A stretch of DNA of 5,696 bases from an uncultured Gammaproteobacteria bacterium. Lineage in GTDB: Bacteria > Pseudomonadota > Gammaproteobacteria > CAIUAS01. The stretch is taken from contig CAIUAS010000067.1 in assembly GCA_903897205.1 (NCBI GenBank), positions 1-5,696 of the forward strand. The letters run 5' to 3'. This document shows, piece by piece, positions 1-5,696 of the stretch; positions within the stretch are counted from its first letter, which is position 1; every line of letters begins with the position of its first letter. A model generated the notes under the pieces. It saw only the letters and a program-made list of their open reading frames with translations. It was not told the origin of the DNA and made no database searches. Made by a program: the position numbers and the translations under genes.

Positions 1-59
1 ATTTAAATGCATTTTATATACTTTATTTTGCATTGTATGTTATATTTTAAAATGGCTTT

Positions 60-425
60 TTATTTGATATGTACAGTCCCCTTTCCAGACCTCAACACAG
101 AACGAAACTTGAACTTAAATTTTTCAATCGGTGTCCGCCCTGAAAAATCAGGGGTTTTTTGTATATTAGGAAATTTATTGTCAGGCATTAATACTTGTTC
201 TAAAAAGTATATCCTGCAGAAAGCTTCAAACTCTGCTTTGGTTTGATCTTCAATCGTGACACCATATTGTTGAAATAATCCTGCGGGAGGCATTTCAAAA
301 TTGTCTTGAAAATAGTTAAGCATTTCAATCTGCACAGTTTCGTTCTGCTCTGCCTCTTTGAGCCTTTGGCTTAATATTAATTTTTCATGATCTTTTTTAT
401 CCGGAGGACTTTCATTGACAGGCAT
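60..425 (-). CDS. Uncharacterised 121-residue soluble protein
   Basis: I do not recognise this protein and assign no function. It is highly charged and has no signal peptide or membrane segment. Residues 1-35 are hydrophilic and rich in Lys, Glu and Gln, probably helical (KLILSQRLKEAEQ near 15-27). Residues 38-80 are a mixed stretch with aromatic residues (FEMPPAGLFQQYG at 43-55, then FEAFCRIYFLEQ at 66-77). The tail from about 98 is strongly basic (EKFKFKFRSVLRSGKG), which could bind nucleic acid or acidic lipid, but that is speculation. The start is supported by AGGTGA at 430-435, four bases before the ATG, matching the 3' part of the Shine-Dalgarno consensus. It lies downstream of fadD in the same direction, but the 217-bp gap with its own -10 boxes argues for separate transcription. 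No convincing terminator follows; bases 1-59 are simply very AT-rich. Confidence 0.7.
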   Translation of the reverse strand: MPVNESPPDKKDHEKLILSQRLKEAEQNETVQIEMLNYFQDNFEMPPAGLFQQYGVTIEDQTKAEFEAFCRIYFLEQVLMPDNKFPNIQKTPDFSGRTPIEKFKFKFRSVLRSGKGTVHIK

Positions 426-515
426 ATCTTCACCTACTTGTTAAGTATAGTTTCACCACTGTTCGAATTATTTGTACAAAAAATTGCTATCTAAGCCTTT
501 AGACCTTTTATCCGC

Positions 516-538
516 ATTATACGCTCTCGTTTATTATA
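516..538 (-). promoter_or_regulatory. Twin -10 boxes upstream of the 121-residue gene
   Basis: On the minus strand there are two perfect TATAAT hexamers, at 533-538 and 516-521, 11 bases apart. The second is followed by a GC-rich discriminator (GCGG). No good -35 is found at 16-18 bases from either. Transcription from the nearer box would start around 509 and give a leader of roughly 80-85 nt before the ATG at 425. A small inverted repeat (TCTAA / TTAGA, 490-503) would lie near the start of that leader. Confidence 0.35.
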
Positions 539-641
539 AACACAGAAACCTTAACGAATCCTTAAGGGTGTAACAATAATGCAGGTTCTTTTAGGTCAAC
601 TTTGGTTTTAAAGCTATTTTGAGCACGAATAGGGCCATTTA

Positions 642-2327
642 TTAATTGTGTTCACCACCTGCGTTATGCCCATCCCTCAGTATCCTTCTCAAAATCTTCC
701 CCACATTTGATTTAGGTAAGCTATCACGGAACTCGATTTGCCTGGGTAATTTATATCCAGTTAGGTATTGGCGACAATAAGCTATTAGCGCATCGGCAGT
801 TAGCTGCGGATCTTTTTTCACGATAAAGGCTTTGACTGCTTCACCTGAGTTAGGGTCTGGCACGCCAAGAACAGCGACTTCTAACACACCCGGGTTGGCG
901 GCTATTACGTCTTCTACTTCATTTGGGTAAACATTAAATCCTGAGACGAGAATCATATCTTTCTTACGGTCGACTAGGTAAACGAAGCCGTTTTCATCCA
1001 TTCGAGCAATATCTCCTGTTTTTAACCAACCATCTTCGGTGAAAACTTTGTGGGCTTCTGCTTCATTGTTCCAATAACCGCGCATGACTTGCGGGCCTTT
1101 TACACACAGCTCGCCGGTTTCACCTATAGCCACTTCATTATTATTGTCATCGCGCAAACTGATGTCAGTCGATGGTACAGGCAAACCAATACTGCCTTGA
1201 TGATTGACCATATTCATAGGCGTGATACATACAACAGGAGATGTTTCCGTTAGCCCATAACCTTCATATAAGGCCTTACCAGTAACTTGTTGCCAGCGCT
1301 CAGCAACTGAATGTTGGACAGAAGCACCGCCGCCCAAAGCCACTTTTAAACTGCTAAAATTGAGCTTAACAAAATCAGGATTATTAAGCAGAGCATTGAA
1401 TAGCGTATTAACACCTGTAATAGCGCTACAAGGACGCTTGGCTAATTCTTTGACTAAATGTGAAATGTCTCGCGGATTGGTAATCAAAACATTTAAGGCG
1501 CCAAGGCGCAAAAATGATAAGCAATTCGCGGTTAATGAGAAGATATGATAAAGCGGTAAGGGTGTGATAACGATTTCACAACGTTCTTCTAAAACGGGAC
1601 TTACCCACGCAATTACCTGCTCCACGTTCGCTATCATATTACGATGCGTTAAAATAGCACCTTTCGCAACACCGGTTGTACCGCCCGTGTATTGTAAAAA
1701 TGCAATATCATTGCCTGCAACAGGCACTGGTTCAAACGCTAGTTTCTTGCCCTCTGCCATGATTTTTTTAAATGGGATTGCCTGTGGAATGGACCAAGCA
1801 GGTACCATTTTTCTTATATATTTAACCACAGAATTAATTAAAATAGACTTTAACCAAGGAAATAAATCGGCTAATTCGGTAACAATAATATTTTTCAAAC
1901 ACGTCTGTGGTAAAGCCTTTTGAACAACATGAGCGAAGTTGGCTAACACCACAATGGTTTCGGCTTTGGCATCATTAAGTTGATGAACAAGCTCAGTAAC
2001 TGTATAGAGTGGATTCACATTAACGATAACCAGGCCCGCTTGCAAAGCGCCAAATAGCGCGATTGGGTATTGCAGCACATTGGGCAACATAATCGCTATA
2101 CGGTCGCCTTTTCTTGCCCCTAAAACTTGTTGCAAATAGGCTGAAAATATTCGGCTATACTCTGCTAATTGTTGGTAAGATATGACATGGTCAAGATTGC
2201 TTAGTGCCGGCAAATCTTTATATTTTGCGCAACTTTCATTAAATAGCTCACCGAGGGATGCGTAAGCATCGGGATTAATTTCTGGAGGCACCCCGTCTTG
2301 GTAATTTTTTAGCCATAGCTTATTCAT
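642..2327 (-). CDS. fadD: Long-chain fatty acid-CoA ligase (acyl-CoA synthetase)
   Basis: The enzyme activates long-chain fatty acids with ATP and CoA through an acyl-adenylate, giving acyl-CoA, AMP and PPi at the inner face of the cytoplasmic membrane. The product feeds beta-oxidation or phospholipid synthesis. It has 561 residues, the same length as E. coli FadD as I recall it, and is colinear with it. Visible motifs are the ANL-superfamily P-loop YTGGTTGVAKGA (213-224), TNPRDI (283-288), the adenine-binding YGLTETSP (357-364), the FACS signature at 432-459 (GWLKTGD then VDRKKDMI), the hinge region into the C-terminal lid, and PKSNVGK (538-544) carrying the catalytic lysine K544. No key residue is missing. 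The start is supported by AAGG (2337-2340) nine bases upstream and by the FadD-like N-terminus MNKLWLKNY. It is transcribed divergently from minC. I see no clear intrinsic terminator after its stop. Confidence 0.97.
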   Translation of the reverse strand: MNKLWLKNYQDGVPPEINPDAYASLGELFNESCAKYKDLPALSNLDHVISYQQLAEYSRIFSAYLQQVLGARKGDRIAIMLPNVLQYPIALFGALQAGLVIVNVNPLYTVTELVHQLNDAKAETIVVLANFAHVVQKALPQTCLKNIIVTELADLFPWLKSILINSVVKYIRKMVPAWSIPQAIPFKKIMAEGKKLAFEPVPVAGNDIAFLQYTGGTTGVAKGAILTHRNMIANVEQVIAWVSPVLEERCEIVITPLPLYHIFSLTANCLSFLRLGALNVLITNPRDISHLVKELAKRPCSAITGVNTLFNALLNNPDFVKLNFSSLKVALGGGASVQHSVAERWQQVTGKALYEGYGLTETSPVVCITPMNMVNHQGSIGLPVPSTDISLRDDNNNEVAIGETGELCVKGPQVMRGYWNNEAEAHKVFTEDGWLKTGDIARMDENGFVYLVDRKKDMILVSGFNVYPNEVEDVIAANPGVLEVAVLGVPDPNSGEAVKAFIVKKDPQLTADALIAYCRQYLTGYKLPRQIEFRDSLPKSNVGKILRRILRDGHNAGGEHN

Positions 2328-2342
2328 ACTTGATAGCCTTAT

Positions 2343-2348
2343 ATTATA
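2343..2348 (-). promoter_or_regulatory. Possible -10 box for fadD (weak)
   Basis: A perfect TATAAT is read on the minus strand 15 bases upstream of the fadD ATG. No good -35 sits at 16-18 bases; the nearest is TTGCCA (2371-2376), 22 bases away. Transcription starting from this box would leave a leader of only about 9-10 nt and cut into the ribosome binding site. It may therefore be chance in an AT-rich gap, or the real fadD promoter may lie inside the minC leader. Confidence 0.2.
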
Positions 2349-2399
2349 GTAATTTTATATCCTCAGCACTTGGCAAACGAATTCTAAAGATGTCTTTTC

Positions 2400-2428
2400 T
2401 TGACATAAACCGACAAGCACAATATCTT
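2400..2428 (+). promoter_or_regulatory. Probable sigma-70 promoter of minC
   Basis: An exact -35 hexamer TTGACA (2400-2405) is followed after 17 bases by TATCTT (2423-2428), which matches 4 of 6 consensus -10 positions. Transcription would start near 2435, leaving a leader of about 30 nt before the minC ATG at 2465. This fits that start and excludes the longer upstream reading of the frame. A second, weaker pair lies further upstream (TTGATA 2330-2335, TTTTAT 2353-2358, 17-base spacing). Confidence 0.5.
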
Positions 2429-2449
2429 CACCTTAGTGAAAAAACAAGT

Positions 2450-2455
2450 GGGGGA
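2450..2455 (+). promoter_or_regulatory. Ribosome binding site deciding the minC start
   Basis: GGGGGA lies nine bases upstream of the ATG at 2465. It is the only purine-rich site of this quality before any in-frame start of the frame. The earlier candidates (TTG at 2330, ATG at 2390) lack a comparable site. Confidence 0.5.
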
Positions 2456-2464
2456 CTAAGCAAA

Positions 2465-3205
2465 ATGACAGGTAGTATTTCGCAGATTGAACAAAATCCA
2501 GCCTTCCAGCTTAAAGGAAGTCTTTTTACATTAACGGTATTGCATTTGCTTAATGCTGATTTACTGTCTTTCACTGAGCAACTCACGGAGTTAGTGAAAC
2601 AAACGCCTAAGTTTTTTCACTTCATGCCCATCGTGCTAGATTTGCAAAAAATGCATAAGCCCACTATCGCTATTGATTTTGCTGGCATTATGAAGGTTGT
2701 GCGCGAACTTAATATTATTTTAGTAGGTGTCCGTGGCGGAAATCCTGAACAGCATAAAGAAGCGCAACAGATTGGTTTAGCTATCTTTCCAAATGCTAAA
2801 GCAGATCCCAAGGACGCTTCTAATAAAAACTCCAAGTCGGATCCCGCTAAAGTGGCGGTCCCTATTAATGCAAGAAGTACCGGCTCCAAACTTATTACTC
2901 AGCCTGTCCGTTCCGGACAACAAATTTACGCACGCAACGCTGATTTAATTGTGCTTGCGCCGGTTAGTCATGGTGCTGAATTATTAGCTGATGGTCATAT
3001 CCATGTCTACGGAACATTACGCGGACGCGCCTTAGCGGGCGTCATGGGCGATCAAAATGCACGTATTTTTTGCCAAAGTCTCGAAGCAGATTTGATAGCC
3101 ATTGCCGGTCATTATTGGGTCAGCGAAGATTTACAAAATAGTTCGATTAAACAAAATGTGCATGTTTACTTAGAAAATGAACGGCTACATGTGAAAACAC
3201 TTTAA
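2465..3205 (+). CDS. minC: Septum site-determining protein MinC
   Basis: MinC blocks FtsZ ring assembly away from midcell. MinD carries it to the membrane and MinE makes the pair oscillate. From the ATG at 2465 it has 246 residues, close to the E. coli protein (about 231). The N-terminal FtsZ-antagonist domain covers about 13-112 (FQLKGSLFTLTVLHL; PIVLDL; LVGVRGG). A Lys/Ala/Asp/Ser-rich linker follows (113-143). The C-terminal beta-helix MinC_C domain (144-246) includes RSGQ (149-152), a motif known for MinD binding, HVYGTLRGRALAGVMGD (180-196) and IAIAGHYWVS (211-220). The frame is open back to 2330, but those 45 extra residues do not resemble the MinC N-terminus, and the promoter and ribosome binding site point to 2465. 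No minD or minE follows; a glycosyltransferase gene begins 6 nt after the stop. Confidence 0.95.
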   Translation: MTGSISQIEQNPAFQLKGSLFTLTVLHLLNADLLSFTEQLTELVKQTPKFFHFMPIVLDLQKMHKPTIAIDFAGIMKVVRELNIILVGVRGGNPEQHKEAQQIGLAIFPNAKADPKDASNKNSKSDPAKVAVPINARSTGSKLITQPVRSGQQIYARNADLIVLAPVSHGAELLADGHIHVYGTLRGRALAGVMGDQNARIFCQSLEADLIAIAGHYWVSEDLQNSSIKQNVHVYLENERLHVKTL

Positions 3206-3211
3206 TTTCAC

Positions 3212-4912
3212 ATGAATAATATTTTTTCTAATTGCAAAAATCGCTACCCGTTTGAACTAATATTGATATTTTTCCTCAGTCTTGCCCTTTTTACTTTCGG
3301 CTTTTCGCAACATGAATTCATTCAATTTGAATCGCGTTTTGGTGTATTTGCCCAAGAAATGTTGCGAAATGGCATCCGATTTTTCCCAACAACTTACAAT
3401 AAACCTTATCCAGACTATCCGGCCACGCAAACCATTTTAACTTATTTATTTTCACTGCCCGAGCATAAGGTAACTTTTCTAACCGCTATTTTACCCACCG
3501 CATTAGCGTCCTCAACCTGTTTAGTATTTATTTACTTAATTGGAAGTTTACATTCACGCTTGCTAGGTTTATATGGTGTTTTATTGGCTCTTTTTACGTT
3601 TAATTTTTTAGCGGCAGCGCGAACAATTACTTTAGATCAATTTACCTGTGCCGCAACCGCCGCTTGTTTTTATTATGCTTATTCGGCCGATCTTTTAGGT
3701 AAAAAAACTCGTTTGTGGTTAATTCCATTTTGTTGGTTATTAAGCTTTTCAGTGAGAGGGCCTATTGGATTAATTATCCCTGCCAGCATAGTGGGCATTT
3801 ATTATTTATTGGAAAAAAATATTAAAGCATTATTTATCACTGGCATTAGCGCTATTGTCATGTTAATGCTTTGCATGGCTGGATTATTAGGCGCTGCCTG
3901 GCTAGAGGGTGGAGATAATTTAGTCCAGTCTGTCATTCATATGCAGGCAATGGGCCGCGTCGATTCATTTAATTCAGTTCCGTTTTATTATTATTTTACT
4001 GCTAGTTTTATAAATTATGCACTAGCCTTCCCTATCGCATTGATTATTTTTATCGTTTACGCTAAAGATCTTTTCAAGAAAACACCCGACAAAGATTTTA
4101 ATTTACTTAAACTATTAGCTGGCTGGACGTGCATTATTTTAGTGGGAATGAGCATTCCTAGCGATGAAAAAATGCGGTATATACTACCGATGACACCTGC
4201 TATTAGTTTAGCCGCCGCCTACTTGTTTTATCGAGAACATCGTAATCGTTTTTTAAATTATTTGAAAAATTTATTGCATTGTCTGTTTCTGCTATTACCA
4301 TTTATTAGTTTATTATTAATTACAATAGCTTATATTTTTAGCAAACAAAAACAACTCACTTTAGAAATACCTTATTTTAAATTATATGTTCTATTTATAT
4401 TATTAAGCGTAAGCACTTTTTTGCTTTGGCGAAAAAAATCGCAGCAAATTCAACTGTATCAGTTTGGCATATTTAGCCTAGGATTATTCAGTTTTATTTT
4501 AAACTATGCCTTAGTCGCCCAGCCTTTAAGCGTGCAATTTAACCGTGCGCAACCTTTTGTCGAGAAAGTAGAAACTATCAGGCAACCTTTGCAAGCACTG
4601 GTGTTTTATCAAATCGGGCCAGATGGTGAAGATATTAAATATATAGTTGCCGCCGACAAGCCAATACAACCTTATTTTATTCAAAACTCCCAAGACCTAA
4701 TCCAGTTTTCACAGTCAGCCATATTTATTGCAAAATCTGCTAATTTCAATCAATTGCCTAACTCTATTAAAACTCGACTACATGTTTTATTTACAGGTCG
4801 CTTAGGACATCAAGGCTGTGTGGTTTTTGAAAAAATAAAAACGTTGCGGCAGGAAGCCGCAAGTAGCTACATGGATGTATTCATGCGTGTTTGCGCAAAT
4901 ACTATCGCCTAG
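3212..4912 (+). CDS. GT39/ArnT-like membrane glycosyltransferase
   Basis: A 566-residue polytopic protein of the GT-C fold, related to the PMT/ArnT family. These enzymes transfer a sugar from a polyprenyl-phosphate donor to lipid or protein on the periplasmic side of the inner membrane. About 13 hydrophobic spans are visible, starting near 14-32, 90-111, 115-134, 143-158, 168-182, 184-200 and 206-230, with the last near 415-435. A soluble periplasmic tail follows (about 440-566). Family landmarks are FESRFGVFAQEMLRNG (39-54, first periplasmic loop), NKPYPDYP (63-70), AARTITLDQF (135-144), RGPIGL (182-187) and DEKMRYILPMTP (318-329). The acidic residue before the loop Glu appears to be Phe39, and the usual Glu before Lys-Pro is Asn63. 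The first in-frame start after the minC stop is this ATG. No Shine-Dalgarno is evident, so translational coupling to minC is likely. Substrate is unknown. Confidence 0.82.
   Translation: MNNIFSNCKNRYPFELILIFFLSLALFTFGFSQHEFIQFESRFGVFAQEMLRNGIRFFPTTYNKPYPDYPATQTILTYLFSLPEHKVTFLTAILPTALASSTCLVFIYLIGSLHSRLLGLYGVLLALFTFNFLAAARTITLDQFTCAATAACFYYAYSADLLGKKTRLWLIPFCWLLSFSVRGPIGLIIPASIVGIYYLLEKNIKALFITGISAIVMLMLCMAGLLGAAWLEGGDNLVQSVIHMQAMGRVDSFNSVPFYYYFTASFINYALAFPIALIIFIVYAKDLFKKTPDKDFNLLKLLAGWTCIILVGMSIPSDEKMRYILPMTPAISLAAAYLFYREHRNRFLNYLKNLLHCLFLLLPFISLLLITIAYIFSKQKQLTLEIPYFKLYVLFILLSVSTFLLWRKKSQQIQLYQFGIFSLGLFSFILNYALVAQPLSVQFNRAQPFVEKVETIRQPLQALVFYQIGPDGEDIKYIVAADKPIQPYFIQNSQDLIQFSQSAIFIAKSANFNQLPNSIKTRLHVLFTGRLGHQGCVVFEKIKTLRQEAASSYMDVFMRVCANTIA
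4830..4862 (-). terminator. Intrinsic terminator of the minus-strand signalling gene, inside the convergent gene
   Basis: Read on the minus strand, a perfect 7-bp GC-rich stem (TTGCGGC / GCCGCAA, 4844-4862) with loop TTCCT is followed after CG by TTTTTATTTTTT (4830-4841). This is the classic Rho-independent arrangement. On the plus strand the same hairpin has no T-run after it, so it acts one way only. It lies 139 nt past the stop of the receiver-domain gene at 5002 and within the last part of the glycosyltransferase coding region. Confidence 0.75.
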
Positions 4913-5001
4913 CGCTCTAACCCGCACCAGCTAAATACTAGTACATTTTCATACTGTGATTTCTATAGTTATTGCAGATGGGATTTTAGTTTTTTTATTA
5001 T

Positions 5002-5696
5002 TTATTCATTTAGACAATCAGTATTATTATATTGTTTAGCGCCCCATTTAAGCAATAATTCCTTTAATTCTTCTGGCTTAATAGGCTTTATTGCGACATC
5101 ATCCATCCCCACCATTAAGCAATTTTTTTTATCTTCTTCATGTGCAAAACCGGTAACAGCAATTATTGGGGTATGTTTGAGGTTTTTCTCACGGCGCCTT
5201 ATCTCTTCCGTCACTTCAAGACCGCTCATTTCGGGCAAGCCGATATCCATAAAAATAATATCATAATCATTATTACTCATCGACAATGCTTGCAAGGCAT
5301 TTTCAGCAAGATCCACCTGACAGCCTAATTTCTCAAGCATTTTGACATGTACGCGCTGCACAACGGGACTATCCTCTACCAATAAAACGTGCCATTGGAG
5401 CGGAGCCGGTAAATAGGTGGCCTTCTTTTGTGGATTACTTTTATCCTTCCATTTTTCCCAAGTAGCCGTTAATGTCATTAATAATTCAGAAGGATGCACT
5501 GGTTTAGTCAGGCAATCAAAAAAACCAGCTGCTTTTGCGCGTTCTTTTGCTGTAACAGGGCTAGGTGGCATTAATAATAACAACATTGGGCGCACAGTAA
5601 GTCCTACTTGATTATTGATTCTTATACCCAATTGCATTGCATCACAACTGCTGAGTTGCTGATCAATAATGGCAATGTCGAAAGTTTCTTTATAAC
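5002..5696 (-). CDS. Two-component protein with tandem receiver domains, C-terminal part (5' end outside window)
   Basis: The frame stays open to the right edge, so 230 residues of a longer protein are visible; the Met encoded at 5637 lies inside a domain and is not the start. Numbering from the edge, residues 1-80 are the end of a first receiver: phospho-acceptor-like D11 in FDIAIIDQQL and the conserved lysine K64 in LTKPV are kept, but the MPxMDG motif after the Asp is gone and the Ser/Thr switch position reads Met (LLLLM, about 42). A linker (81-100) leads to a complete second receiver (101-220) with acidic pair E107-D108, phospho-acceptor D150 (FMDIGLPEMSG), T181 (AVTG) and K203 (IKPIKP). 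Such tandem receivers commonly end hybrid sensor histidine kinases, so a kinase upstream is likely but not seen. No output domain follows; the tail KQYNNTDCLNE is short. Convergent with the glycosyltransferase gene. Confidence 0.9.
   Translation of the reverse strand, partial: YKETFDIAIIDQQLSSCDAMQLGIRINNQVGLTVRPMLLLLMPPSPVTAKERAKAAGFFDCLTKPVHPSELLMTLTATWEKWKDKSNPQKKATYLPAPLQWHVLLVEDSPVVQRVHVKMLEKLGCQVDLAENALQALSMSNNDYDIIFMDIGLPEMSGLEVTEEIRRREKNLKHTPIIAVTGFAHEEDKKNCLMVGMDDVAIKPIKPEELKELLLKWGAKQYNNTDCLNE

Noticed and set aside
6..34. Inverted repeat AATGCA/TGCATT as a terminator of the 121-residue gene
   Set aside because: Six pairs with a 17-nt loop in very AT-rich DNA and no proper T-run; expected by chance.
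7..246. Open frame on the plus strand opposite the 121-residue gene
   Set aside because: No ribosome binding site, a hydrophobic low-complexity start from AT-rich DNA, and antisense to a better supported gene.
549..567. Inverted repeat CCTTAA/TTAAGG downstream of fadD as a terminator or operator
   Set aside because: Only 6 AT-rich pairs and no T-run on either side; too weak to call.
573..599. TTGACC (594-599) with TATTGT (573-578) on the minus strand as a promoter
   Set aside because: The spacing is 15 bases and the -10 matches only 4 of 6; weaker than the TATAAT boxes nearer the gene.
1496..1511. Direct repeat GGCGCCAAGGCGC in fadD
   Set aside because: A short repeat inside conserved coding sequence with no further copies seen.
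1564..1923. 119-codon open frame on the plus strand inside fadD
   Set aside because: Antisense to conserved FadD coding sequence, and the translation shows no domain character. The other plus-strand frames at 1050-1253 and 1360-1548 are shadows too.
2617..2889. 90-codon minus-strand frame inside minC
   Set aside because: Antisense shadow of the conserved MinC domains.
2905..2919. Hairpin TGTCCG-TTC-CGGACA in minC
   Set aside because: It falls on codons of the conserved RSGQ motif and has no T-run, so coding constraint explains it.
5417..5611. Plus-strand frame opposite the receiver-domain gene (also 5140-5328)
   Set aside because: Antisense to well-supported receiver domains, with no start signals.

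Overview
The window is AT-rich chromosomal DNA that looks gammaproteobacterial. The FadD-like protein is close to the 561-residue E. coli enzyme across its whole length. MinC is of the proteobacterial type. Base composition and the style of the proteins suggest an intracellular or host-associated lineage such as Legionellales/Coxiellaceae. That placement is an inference from general resemblance and was not tested by any search.

Layout, left to right. (1) 60-425 (-): a 121-residue soluble protein that I do not recognise, with a good ribosome binding site. (2) 426-641: a 216-bp gap holding no gene, with two TATAAT boxes on the minus strand that may drive gene 1. (3) 642-2327 (-): fadD, long-chain acyl-CoA synthetase, complete. 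(4) 2328-2464: a divergent intergenic region with a TTGACA-N17-TATCTT promoter and a G-rich ribosome binding site pointing into minC. (5) 2465-3205 (+): minC, the inhibitor of FtsZ assembly. (6) 3212-4912 (+): a multi-membrane-span GT39/ArnT-like glycosyltransferase, 6 nt after minC and in the same frame, almost certainly in one transcript with it. (7) 4913-5001: a short convergent gap. (8) 5002-5696 (-): the C-terminal part of a two-component protein with two receiver domains, running off the right edge.

The genes do not form one pathway. FadD activates fatty acids at the inner membrane. MinC places the division site, normally with MinD and MinE, which are absent here. The glycosyltransferase probably moves a sugar from a polyprenyl-phosphate carrier to an envelope acceptor. 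The receiver protein is signalling machinery. A loose envelope/division theme links minC and the glycosyltransferase, but only by position.

I see no mobile element, CRISPR array, tRNA, rRNA or obvious new system. The most interesting signals are: a strong minus-strand intrinsic terminator inside the 3' end of the convergent glycosyltransferase gene; the apparent loss of two expected acidic residues in that enzyme; separation of minC from minD/minE; and a degenerate first receiver domain.
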